A DNA stretch of 22,985 nucleotides, from assembly GCA_002437285.1 (NCBI GenBank), contig DJOV01000038.1, positions 10,142 through 33,126 of the forward strand, read 5' to 3'. Positions within the stretch are counted from its first letter, which is position 1. Every line of letters begins with the position of its first letter. Positions 1 to 7,956 of the stretch are shown piece after piece. The stretch comes from Prevotella sp. UBA6429. Its GTDB lineage: Bacteria; Bacteroidota; Bacteroidia; Bacteroidales; Bacteroidaceae. The translations under genes and the position numbers were made by a program. The notes under the pieces were generated by a model, which did not search any database, was not told the origin of the DNA, and was given only the letters and a program-made list of their open reading frames with translations.

Positions 1-41
1 TGCTTGCCTTTTTTTGTTTATGGTTCTTGTCAGGCTAAGCC

Positions 42-2876
42 CTACTTCACCCCCGCTTGGGTGGGAACAACGCGCTTGATGGTGCCATCGGCATTGAACT
101 CCATCTTGTCGATGCACACCTCACGGTGCACGCCGGGCTGATAACGAAGATAATCCTTGTTGATGCGGTGGTAGACAATGTACCACTCATCGGTACCGGG
201 CTTCTGGATCACCGAGTTGTGGGCGGTGCCGTAAATCTCGTGCTGCGGGTCTTGGATCAAGACGACAGGGTCTTTCGCCACCTCGATGGGGCCCAGCGGA
301 CTCTTGGACGTGCCGTAAGCCACATGATAGTTGGCCGACCCTGTGTCGTCGACTGACCACATGAAGTAGTAGAGGCCATTGCGATAGAACACATAGGGTG
401 CCTCACGATAAGCATAATCCTTCAGGCTACCCCCCTTGGGCGTCAACACCGTGATGGTGCTTTCCTTCACGGCAGTCATGTTGGGTTCCAGCTCGCCTCC
501 GGCCATATAGCCATTGCCCCAGTAGAGGTAAGGTTTCTTGCTCACAGGGTCGACAAACACGTCCACGTCAATCTGCTGGCCGTGGCCCACAGGCGATTTC
601 TCGACGATGGGCTTTCCGAAATCCACAAAAGGTCCGACAGGCGAGTCAGCGATGGCCACACCGATCTTCTTGGGGCCATTCTCATTGGGATTGGCACTAT
701 AATAGAGATAATACTTGTAACTACCGTTCTTCTGCTTCACCTCCACGGCGGCAGGAGCCCAGAGGTTACCGTTCGCCCAAGCGATCTGGTCTGTCGCAGC
801 GTTGAGCGCCACGCCCTCGTTCTTCCAATCCTTCATGTCGGCGGAGGAATAGACATAATACTTGTATCCGCCCCATCCCGGCTTACCATCGGTCGTGGAA
901 TAGATGTAGTATTTGCCCGTCTTGTTGGAGTAAAGGATCTCCGGATCGGCATGGAAGCCAGGCAGCACCGGGTTGCCCGGTCCGCTCACGCCCTTGGCAG
1001 TGGGAGGAATGGGCTTGATGGTGCCGTCAGCATTATAAGCCATCGGTTCGATGATGACGCTTCTCTTGTAACTTCCGCCATCGGGGAGCGCACCATTGTG
1101 AGAGATGAAGAGCCACTGATCGTTGTAGTTGACGATGGCCGGATGGGTGGTGTTGCTGTTACCAGCTATCTCTGATATGACACCCTTGGCCGTCCAAGGT
1201 CCCATGACGTTGTCAGCCATGGCATAAGCGATCTTCTCGGGCCATCCGCTGGCATAGGTGAGATAATACTTGCCATTGTACTTGTGAAGCCATGGTGCCT
1301 CGGTGAACGGGAACTCGGTCCCGACATCCAGGCGCTTGATGTCACCATCGATCTCCACCATGTTATCCTTCAGTTTGGCGATGTAGCACTCCTTGTTACC
1401 CCAAACGATGTAAGGCGTGTTGTCATCATCGATGAAGACGGCAGGGTCGATGCAAGCCCAACTGTGCTTGGAGTCGAAACAATCCTTGTTGGTGAGCATG
1501 GGCTTGCCGAGTGCGTCATGGTAAGGTCCTGTAATCTTGTCAGCCACCGCCACACCGATGCCACACCAGTTGGTCGACACATACCAATAGAACTTGCCGT
1601 TTCGCTCGACCACGTGTCCAGCGTAAGCCTGCTTGCTCTTGGCCCACGGGAAGTCGGCAACGCGCAGCGGAGTGGGATATTCCGTCCAATGGCGCATGTC
1701 GGTCGTGGAGAACACCGCCCACTTGTCCATGGCGTAGCTGCCGTGGTTGCCCGGCTCATCGATGCCCGTGAAGAGCCACAACGTATCGTTGCGCACGAGC
1801 GCAGCCGGGTCGGCCGTGTGCTCATGGGTGAAGAGCGGGTTGCCCGTGGCCGTGTAGTCGTGACCCAGGACATAGCCCCACCGTTGCTGCAGGCGTTCCA
1901 TCTCATCGGCCGTGACAGGGATGACGGTGCCATGGCGAGGGAAGAAATCCTTGCGGAACGACTGGGGCTTCTGCGTGAACGACTTCAAGTCGGCCGATGT
2001 CTGATACTCATACCGGCCCGACCCATAGAGGTCATACATCAGCACATAGCCGCTGCCGTCGTTGAGCGGGAACACGCCCGAGCCCTCCACGCCCGTACGC
2101 TGGTTGGCATAAGCGTCGATAAACTTGAAGTCCTCCTTCCACGGACCCTTGAGGCTCTTGGCTGTGGCCTGCTGGATGCCGTTCTGTATCTCCTTGCCCT
2201 CAGCGTTCTTGATGTTACCCTTATAGAAAAGGTGGTAAACACCGTTGCGCTCGATGATGTCGTTGTCGATGCTGCCATACTTGGCCGAGAAGAGCACCTT
2301 GGGCTCGCCCTCAAATCCCGTGAAGTCGCGGTTGGCATAGGCGTAATAAGTGACAAGGCTCTTGCGGCCGTCGCCCGTGCGCTGGAGCGTGAAATAGACC
2401 ATGTACTTCTTGGCCTTGCGGTCGTAGATGGTCTGTGGCGCCCACACCCAATAGGCATCGGCGAAGTTTTTGTAAGCCTCCTTGAGCACGATCTTCCCAT
2501 GAGTCCAGTTGACGAGGTCATTCGACTTCATCATGACGATGCCCGGGTTGTCCTTCCATCCGTTGGCAGCCGTGTTCATGTCGGTTGCGACGATGTAATA
2601 GCATCCGTCCTCCCCCCGCAAGATGTGGGGGTCGCGAATGCCGCCACTGGTGGAGATGGTGTCGCTGCCCACCACGGGCCGATTGCCATTGAGCGCATAC
2701 CAGTCGCGTGCGTCCTTGCTGATGGCAAAGCGCAAGTGCTCTTGTTGTTTGGCGTTGCCTGTCCCCTCAAAGTAGGCAAAGAGGTAACCGGCAAACTTGT
2801 TTTTGGTCTTGGCTGTCGCCGGCGCCGAAAATAGCAACACGGCCAGCACGGCCAGCAAAAAGGTTCGTTGTGTCAT
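42..2876 (-). CDS. Secreted glycosidase with three GH43 modules
   Basis: Likely exported hydrolase of arabinose/xylose-type plant glycans; exact substrate unknown. I chose the ATG at 2876 (944 aa) because the signal peptide (MTQRTFLLAVLAVLLFSAPATA) begins there; an in-frame ATG at 2900 would add 8 residues. Three consecutive five-bladed-propeller-like segments are visible, at about residues 27-320, 345-630 and 635-944. Each shows GH43-type acidic residues. Module 1 has IRDPHIL (D82) and GVEGSG (E264). Module 2 has HTADPA (D356), CIDPAVF (D477) and TEAPW (E526). Module 3 has HADPEI (D644), QIDVDVF (D770) and REAPY (E825). All three therefore look potentially active, with module 1 the most divergent. 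It is the last gene of the minus-strand operon, 45 bp after the glycosyltransferase. Family membership is confident; the number of active sites is inferred from motifs. Confidence 0.9.
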   Translation of the reverse strand: MTQRTFLLAVLAVLLFSAPATAKTKNKFAGYLFAYFEGTGNAKQQEHLRFAISKDARDWYALNGNRPVVGSDTISTSGGIRDPHILRGEDGCYYIVATDMNTAANGWKDNPGIVMMKSNDLVNWTHGKIVLKEAYKNFADAYWVWAPQTIYDRKAKKYMVYFTLQRTGDGRKSLVTYYAYANRDFTGFEGEPKVLFSAKYGSIDNDIIERNGVYHLFYKGNIKNAEGKEIQNGIQQATAKSLKGPWKEDFKFIDAYANQRTGVEGSGVFPLNDGSGYVLMYDLYGSGRYEYQTSADLKSFTQKPQSFRKDFFPRHGTVIPVTADEMERLQQRWGYVLGHDYTATGNPLFTHEHTADPAALVRNDTLWLFTGIDEPGNHGSYAMDKWAVFSTTDMRHWTEYPTPLRVADFPWAKSKQAYAGHVVERNGKFYWYVSTNWCGIGVAVADKITGPYHDALGKPMLTNKDCFDSKHSWACIDPAVFIDDDNTPYIVWGNKECYIAKLKDNMVEIDGDIKRLDVGTEFPFTEAPWLHKYNGKYYLTYASGWPEKIAYAMADNVMGPWTAKGVISEIAGNSNTTHPAIVNYNDQWLFISHNGALPDGGSYKRSVIIEPMAYNADGTIKPIPPTAKGVSGPGNPVLPGFHADPEILYSNKTGKYYIYSTTDGKPGWGGYKYYVYSSADMKDWKNEGVALNAATDQIAWANGNLWAPAAVEVKQKNGSYKYYLYYSANPNENGPKKIGVAIADSPVGPFVDFGKPIVEKSPVGHGQQIDVDVFVDPVSKKPYLYWGNGYMAGGELEPNMTAVKESTITVLTPKGGSLKDYAYREAPYVFYRNGLYYFMWSVDDTGSANYHVAYGTSKSPLGPIEVAKDPVVLIQDPQHEIYGTAHNSVIQKPGTDEWYIVYHRINKDYLRYQPGVHREVCIDKMEFNADGTIKRVVPTQAGVK

Positions 2877-2921
2877 AAGTAGTTTTTGATATGTTAGCAT
2901 GATTATAGTTTCGTTGTTTCG

Positions 2922-3845
2922 TCACTTCCGCCCCATCTTTTCCAAGATAGTCCTACCCCCTCTCACCAGCAGGCAGAGCCTGCGCAATCCCAAGAGTTGC
3001 AGCAGACAGAGTTTCCATGTGTGGTGATAGGGCATGACAGGCAACAGCAGGTCAGCGTCACTCGCCGAACAACAGTAGGTCATCAGTTGGATGTTGAGCA
3101 GATGGGCATAGTAGTGGGGAAAAGCCGTATGGGCCGCCAGGTCATGGTCACGCACGATGCGCAGGTGCCCCTGCAGCAGGTCACGCCATCCCCGTTGGTC
3201 CGCCGTCACGGTGATGCCCGAAGGGTTGTAGGTGTAGCGGTAGGTGCCGCGACTGGTGGAGCGCAACCTCCTCACATGTGGCCACAGGTCACCCATGACA
3301 TAGACATCCTCGAAGAGACGCCCCTTGGCAAAAGCCACGCTCTCGAAGAGTTGGCGCCGGTAAATCTTGTTCCACGCATAAGCATGCCCAAATCCACCGC
3401 CATTGAGCCAATAGTCGGCCATGTCGGTATATTCACGCTCGGGCAACCGCGTCGTGACCCGTCCCTTGGGGGTGTCACGGTCAAACGAGAACTCCACGAC
3501 ATCATAATCAGGATGGCGGGTCATCATCTCGAGCAGAGGGGCATAGGTGCCTGGCATGAGGTAGTCGTCGGAATCGACGAAGGTGACATAGCGCCCCTTG
3601 GCATACCGCAGCCCCTCGTTGCGCGCATCCGAGAGGCCCCCATTGGCCTTGTGGAGAACGCGCACATCAGGACGGGGCACATAGCGGTCGGCCACATAGG
3701 GCGTGGCATCCGTCGACCCGTCATCGACCAGTATGATCTCCATGTCGGGCACCTCCTGCATGAGCACACTCTCTATGCAACGGGCAAGTGTTCGCTCCAC
3801 ATTATAGGCAGGGATGATGACCGACAGCATCACGTGTTCACTCAT
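2922..3845 (-). CDS. Family 2 glycosyltransferase (GT-A fold)
   Basis: Probable cytoplasmic nucleotide-sugar-dependent glycosyltransferase, 307 aa. The N-terminus LSVIIPAYNVERTLARCIES and the IILVDDGSTD motif (about residues 37-46) are classic GT2 nucleotide-binding features. NGGLSDARNEGL and FVDSDDYL (DXD-like, about residue 90) complete the GT-A core. The C-terminal third is not diagnostic, and no clear membrane segment is seen apart from a Leu-rich stretch near the end. An alternative start lies 5 codons in (MLSVIIP). The gene sits 27 bp after the sialidase stop and 45 bp before the GH43 start, so co-transcription is likely. A cytoplasmic transferase between two secreted glycosidases is unusual; its acceptor (capsule, LPS or protein O-glycan) cannot be read from the sequence. 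Confidence 0.9.
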   Translation of the reverse strand: MSEHVMLSVIIPAYNVERTLARCIESVLMQEVPDMEIILVDDGSTDATPYVADRYVPRPDVRVLHKANGGLSDARNEGLRYAKGRYVTFVDSDDYLMPGTYAPLLEMMTRHPDYDVVEFSFDRDTPKGRVTTRLPEREYTDMADYWLNGGGFGHAYAWNKIYRRQLFESVAFAKGRLFEDVYVMGDLWPHVRRLRSTSRGTYRYTYNPSGITVTADQRGWRDLLQGHLRIVRDHDLAAHTAFPHYYAHLLNIQLMTYCCSASDADLLLPVMPYHHTWKLCLLQLLGLRRLCLLVRGGRTILEKMGRK

Positions 3846-3872
3846 AGGAAAAGAATCGTTTGCGCCAATGAC

Positions 3873-6707
3873 TTATCGTTGCAACAACTTGTGGCCATCC
3901 ACGATGACGATGCCCTTGTAATCAGTGCCCACACGCTGTCCGGCCACGTTGTACCGGACTCCTTCCGCGCCCTCATGAGCCGTCACCGCGCGCACCCCCG
4001 TAAGGTCTGCGAAGGTGAAGGCATAGCCAGTCGGCGCAGTCCCCCCAGTGAGGAAGGCGCTGTTGGCATCCAGCGTGTCAGCATCGGTCTTGTAGAGGCC
4101 GGCCACACCGTTGCCGGTGCCAAGCACATAGCCCGCTCCGTCCCACGCCTTGGCCACGCAGGTACCCTGGAGGATGTTGTCTTCCACCGTCTCACCCGCC
4201 ATGGCGCTCACCGCCATGGTCTCCGTGCGGCGCGCGCTGATCACCACGACAGGCGTACCCGCCGGAACGGCTGTCCCGATCTCCTTGAGCGAAGCCTCGT
4301 CGTCCGATACTGCCGTGCAAGCATACGCCTTGGCCTGTTGCAACTTGACGGGGAAAGGCACACAGAGTGTTCCAAAATATTTGCTGGTGCCATCAGGGGC
4401 CATGGCCTGACTCAGCGAGATGCGATAGGCGCGCGACGGCACGTTCTCCACCTGCCAGGTGGAGGGTGATGCCAGCGTGCCCTCTGCCGTCCACCCGATG
4501 ACGGGGGCCTGTCCGGCCTCGCCCGAAGCCTCGTGAAGGAAGCCATAACGACTGCGCACACTGTCACAGAGGACGGTCACACGCCCCGCATGCGCCAGGA
4601 TGGGCTTGAAGGTGAAGGTGTGCCCCTCATCTTCCTCAGCCGTGAGAGCAAAGGGTTGCCCCTGCGACTTGGGAGCCACCACGCCTTCTCCCTGTGTGCT
4701 GATGCGATAGGTGCCCAAGTGACCATCGACCTGCGTGAGCCTGATGATGGTCGAGGCGTCGGCGATGGCATCGGCCGCCGGCACCGTCTTCAGACCATAG
4801 CCGCGCGAGGCATCGCCCGTACCGGCCGCGTTGGGGCCTACGGCCAGATACGTGTCAGCGCCCCGTGCGCCCACGCTCCTGATGCGATAATAGCCAGTGG
4901 CGGGATATGAGATATTGTCGAAGATAGCCTCCTGCAAGTCGAAGAACTGCTGTTGCGAGCAACTGTCCACACAGGCCTCATAGGTGCCGATGAGCTTGTC
5001 GTATCCCTCATGGGTCAAGGCGAAGTGGCCACCCACATTCTCCGTGAAGAAACTGCCCAGTCGGCTCTCCACATAAGCTCCGTATCCCCGGTGGGGCTGC
5101 TGCGGAAGATCGCCCAAGGCCTTCTGCCATCCGAGCACGGTCTGCCGGTCGATGGTGAGGAAATTGGTAATGTATCCGTTGGTGCCATAAGAGGCATCCT
5201 CATAGATCATGGCAAGGTCGCCATTCTCCAGCACCTCCAGCGTGGAGTAAGCCGCCCCACCCTCCTGGATGGTCATCACATCGGTCCAGGTCTCGCCTTG
5301 GTCAAGGCTCGCGAAGACATGCAGGTCAGCGCGGGTGGTGGGGTCTACGATGAGCGTGTGCAGGAGCAACTGGTCGTTGTAAGCCAGGATGTCGGCGTTG
5401 CAGTCGTTGCCGCTGAGCGTGGCCGAGCGCGTCTCGCCCATCCAGCGCGTGCCGTCGGGTGTTCCGATGTTGAAGCCCCGCTTTCCGGCCTGACGGATGG
5501 AGGCCATGACCGAACCGTCGGCACGCTGCACGAGTTTGCCCTCATTGGAGGCCACGTCCTCGCCGAACACCTGGTCGTGGGCCAGCGTCCAGTGCTCACC
5601 CTCATCATCGGTGTAGAGCAGGTAGGTGCGCGAGTGATCGCTACTTACGTTGAGCGCATTGAGCAGGAACATCACGCGTCCGTCCCTTGTGGTGATGCCC
5701 CGTCCCGAAGAGGGAAAGGCGCTCCAGAGACCCAGGCCATCGGTGCCGCTCACCTGGTCGGCGAGCACGCCAGGCCGCGTGACATCCTTGGGCTCGCTCC
5801 AGGTCAGACCGTTGTCGTCACTGGTGGAGACAAAGAAATGGCGCATGCCAAGGAAGTAGTTGGTGTTGCCTGCGGCCATGGTGCAGATGAGCCTGCCACT
5901 GGGCGCCTTGGCGAGCGCTGCGTCGCCAAAACCGCAGCGGGCCACACTGCTGCCGTCACCGCGAGCGATGACCACCGGCTCGCCCCACGTCAGTCCGCCG
6001 TCTGTGCTGCGCCGCGCCACAAGGTCGACACGATGGTCATTGCCGAGGTCGGCCTGGTTGTCGTAACGCATGTCGCTCACCGCCACCAGGCTGTTGTCAT
6101 CGGCACGTATCAGGGAGGGTATGCGGTAGTAACGGCAATCGTGGGTAGTGGGCACGAAGACGAAGCTCTGGCGCTTAAAGACCTTGACCGTTCCCTTCGG
6201 GTTCACCTGCAGGCCCTGTTCCTTGTGAACGTCACCCGCCGCATCCTTGTAGCTCAGCCCGGTGACGGCAACGCTGAGCGAGGAGCCCACGGGAGCGTCG
6301 TCCTTGACCTTGGCCACCACCCAGAGGCGACACGTGGTCCCGGCAGCGAGCGAGGCCTGCCCCGTAAGGGTCAGGGCATGTGCTGCGGCCGATGAGGCGA
6401 AGGGGGCGCGTGACTGGGCAAAAAACTCATTGTCGGCCTCGGCCGTCAGGTAGGCGTCGACCACATCCACAGCGTCGACCGTGGCCTGCGGGAGCGTAAG
6501 GTCAACAGTTGTCAGCGTTGCATCCTGGTTGGCCGGGACAACAATCTCGCCAGCCAATAGCACGGCCTGACCTCCCCTGCCGGCAGTCTGGTAGGCACGG
6601 GTGGCGGTAAGGACGAGTGTATCAACATGACTGGATGTCTGCGCCTCGACGGCGACGGTGAGGGCGCTCAGCAGGGTGAGCAACCACAAGAGGGTTAGCC
6701 TTCTCAT
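3873..6707 (-). CDS. nanH: Secreted exo-alpha-sialidase (GH33)
   Basis: Cleaves terminal sialic acids from host glycans outside the cytoplasm. The protein is 944 aa with a signal peptide ending about VEA22. Residues about 25-180 form an N-terminal beta-rich domain of the type preceding Bacteroidetes sialidases. The catalytic six-bladed propeller covers about 185-530. It has YRIPSL (R195), Asp boxes at about 234-241, 295-303, 366-373 and 468-474, and plausible catalytic residues D220, E389, R405, R459 and Y487, spaced as in GH33. Residues about 590-760 look like an additional beta-sandwich or trefoil module. The C-terminus ends with YNVAGQRVGTDYKGIVIVDG plus a few residues, a tail frequent on Prevotella exported proteins. 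It is the first gene of the minus-strand operon, behind the promoter at 6742-6773. Hydrolytic versus trans-sialidase chemistry cannot be decided. Confidence 0.95.
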   Translation of the reverse strand: MRRLTLLWLLTLLSALTVAVEAQTSSHVDTLVLTATRAYQTAGRGGQAVLLAGEIVVPANQDATLTTVDLTLPQATVDAVDVVDAYLTAEADNEFFAQSRAPFASSAAAHALTLTGQASLAAGTTCRLWVVAKVKDDAPVGSSLSVAVTGLSYKDAAGDVHKEQGLQVNPKGTVKVFKRQSFVFVPTTHDCRYYRIPSLIRADDNSLVAVSDMRYDNQADLGNDHRVDLVARRSTDGGLTWGEPVVIARGDGSSVARCGFGDAALAKAPSGRLICTMAAGNTNYFLGMRHFFVSTSDDNGLTWSEPKDVTRPGVLADQVSGTDGLGLWSAFPSSGRGITTRDGRVMFLLNALNVSSDHSRTYLLYTDDEGEHWTLAHDQVFGEDVASNEGKLVQRADGSVMASIRQAGKRGFNIGTPDGTRWMGETRSATLSGNDCNADILAYNDQLLLHTLIVDPTTRADLHVFASLDQGETWTDVMTIQEGGAAYSTLEVLENGDLAMIYEDASYGTNGYITNFLTIDRQTVLGWQKALGDLPQQPHRGYGAYVESRLGSFFTENVGGHFALTHEGYDKLIGTYEACVDSCSQQQFFDLQEAIFDNISYPATGYYRIRSVGARGADTYLAVGPNAAGTGDASRGYGLKTVPAADAIADASTIIRLTQVDGHLGTYRISTQGEGVVAPKSQGQPFALTAEEDEGHTFTFKPILAHAGRVTVLCDSVRSRYGFLHEASGEAGQAPVIGWTAEGTLASPSTWQVENVPSRAYRISLSQAMAPDGTSKYFGTLCVPFPVKLQQAKAYACTAVSDDEASLKEIGTAVPAGTPVVVISARRTETMAVSAMAGETVEDNILQGTCVAKAWDGAGYVLGTGNGVAGLYKTDADTLDANSAFLTGGTAPTGYAFTFADLTGVRAVTAHEGAEGVRYNVAGQRVGTDYKGIVIVDGHKLLQR

Positions 6708-6741
6708 ATCTTTGACCTGTTTAAAAAATTGGTTTCCATTG

Positions 6742-6773
6742 CAAAATTAAGGCCTATCTTTCGATTTTCCAAA
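6742..6773 (-). promoter_or_regulatory. Bacteroidetes-type promoter for the sialidase operon
   Basis: Read on the minus strand, TTTG at 6773-6770 is followed after exactly 20 bp by TAATTTTG at 6749-6742. This matches the Bacteroidetes housekeeping consensus (TTTG, 19-20 bp, TAnnTTTG). Transcription would start near 6735, leaving a leader of about 28 nt before the sialidase ATG at 6707. Confidence 0.75.
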
Positions 6774-6808
6774 CAAATCAACTTAAAATAAGGTATTATC
6801 CCGGCAAT

Positions 6809-6868
6809 ATAGTTACTAAATGCGGATAAATCTTAAAATACATCAAAAAATGAGCGGAAAGTAACTAT
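6809..6868. repeat. Inverted repeat in the divergent promoter region
   Basis: ATAGTTACT at 6809-6817 is perfectly complementary to AGTAACTAT at 6860-6868, with a 42-bp spacer. The right arm lies about where the -33 region of the plus-strand promoter (-7 at 6885-6892) should be, and that promoter has no obvious TTTG there. An operator or looping site is possible but unproven. Confidence 0.4.
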
Positions 6869-6884
6869 TAGCGCGAATAATTTC

Positions 6885-6892
6885 TATTTTTG
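6885..6892 (+). promoter_or_regulatory. -7 element for the coiled-coil lipoprotein gene
   Basis: TATTTTTG matches TAnnTTTG. No good -33 TTTG is present at the expected distance. A start near 6899 would give a leader of about 22 nt containing AAAGG (6908-6912), a plausible ribosome-binding site 8 nt before the ATG at 6921. Confidence 0.6.
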
Positions 6893-6920
6893 CAGCGTTC
6901 AACCATTAAAGGTAACAATC

Positions 6921-7817
6921 ATGAAAACAAGAAACATCATCCTCTCGGGTCTCTTCGGCCTTGCCATGGTCGCCACTGTGAGCAGTTGCGGCAACGGAAA
7001 AACAGAAGCTTTGCAATCGCAAATCGACTCGCTGAATACAACAGACAGCCTCCACCAGGAGGACATCAAGCAGATGGCCGATTTCGTGAACGTGATGTCG
7101 GCCGGCCTCGACAGCATCTCCGCGCAGGAGGGCATCCTCCAGCAGATGGGCAACGGCGAGGGCGGAGCCATCGACAAGGGCAAGATGAAGAGCCAGCTGC
7201 AGCAGTTGGCCCAGACCCTGCAACGCCAACGCGACCGCATCGCCGCACTGGAAGCATCGGTCAAGGACAACAAGTCGGCCTACGGCCAGCGCATCAACAA
7301 GCTCATCGCCTATTACAAGGCTCAGCTTGACGACAAGGACAAGAAGATAGCGGATCTCGAGGCACAGCTCAACGAGAAGAACACCAACATCGCCAAGCTC
7401 ACGGAGAACGTGAACAGCCTCACGACGACCAACACGCAGCTCCAGGGCACCGTGGAAAGCCAGAGCAAGACGATGGAGGCTCAGAAGACAACCATCGCCG
7501 AGCAAGATGCTTCGCTCCACACGGGCTTTGTGGCCATCGGCAGTTCCAAGGACCTGAAGGCCAAGGGCATCATCAAGGGTGGCTTCCTGGCCAAGAAGAA
7601 GGTGAACGTGGCTGACCTCAACACCAGCAACTTCACACGAGTGGACATCCGCAACTACACCTCCGTGCGCCTCAACTCTAACGATCCGAAGATCATGACT
7701 CAGATGCCGGGCGGCTCCTACGAGATGAAGGACAACGGCGACGGCACCACCACGCTCCGCATCAAGGACACACAGCTCTTCTGGAGCGTCAGCAAGTATC
7801 TGGTGGTGAAACTGTAA
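6921..7817 (+). CDS. Coiled-coil lipoprotein, possibly adhesin-like
   Basis: Predicted envelope lipoprotein of 298 aa. The signal peptide ends in VSSC, giving a lipidated Cys23. Residues about 28-200 are a long heptad-rich coiled coil (Gln, Leu, Lys, Asp and Glu rich, with runs such as DKDKKIADLEAQLNEKNTNI). A small C-terminal globular domain at about 203-298 contains GFVAIGSSKDLKAKGIIKGG and ends SVSKYLVVKL. The layout resembles Bacteroidetes coiled-coil lipoproteins annotated as Cbp1-family collagen-binding adhesins. That resemblance is from memory of the architecture, not an alignment, so I give no symbol. The gene has its own promoter and a downstream terminator at 7863-7903, so it is probably monocistronic. 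It is divergent from the sialidase operon. Confidence 0.8.
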   Translation: MKTRNIILSGLFGLAMVATVSSCGNGKTEALQSQIDSLNTTDSLHQEDIKQMADFVNVMSAGLDSISAQEGILQQMGNGEGGAIDKGKMKSQLQQLAQTLQRQRDRIAALEASVKDNKSAYGQRINKLIAYYKAQLDDKDKKIADLEAQLNEKNTNIAKLTENVNSLTTTNTQLQGTVESQSKTMEAQKTTIAEQDASLHTGFVAIGSSKDLKAKGIIKGGFLAKKKVNVADLNTSNFTRVDIRNYTSVRLNSNDPKIMTQMPGGSYEMKDNGDGTTTLRIKDTQLFWSVSKYLVVKL

Positions 7818-7862
7818 GACACACACGCGTGAGGCGACAACCATCACCACACGACGTACATG

Positions 7863-7903
7863 AAGAGGACAATCCGGGCGACAACACTCGGGCTGTCCTC
7901 TTT
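7863..7903 (+). terminator. Rho-independent terminator after the lipoprotein gene
   Basis: AAGAGGACA at 7863-7871 pairs perfectly with TGTCCTCTT at 7894-7902. The loop is 22 nt and contains a weaker inner CCG/CGG pairing. A short T-run (7901-7903) follows. It separates the lipoprotein gene from the DUF4424-like gene. Confidence 0.7.
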
Positions 7904-7956
7904 CACATTCTTGACAGGAACAGCTGAAATCACAATGACCCAATAACGACAGGAAC

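Noticed and set aside
1284..2834. Long plus-strand open frame opposite the GH43 gene
   Set aside because: Antisense shadow of a GC-rich gene; no domain or signal recognisable, while the minus strand has three clear GH43 modules.
4953..6395. 480-codon plus-strand frame opposite the sialidase
   Set aside because: Antisense shadow; the minus-strand frame has the RIP motif and four Asp boxes.
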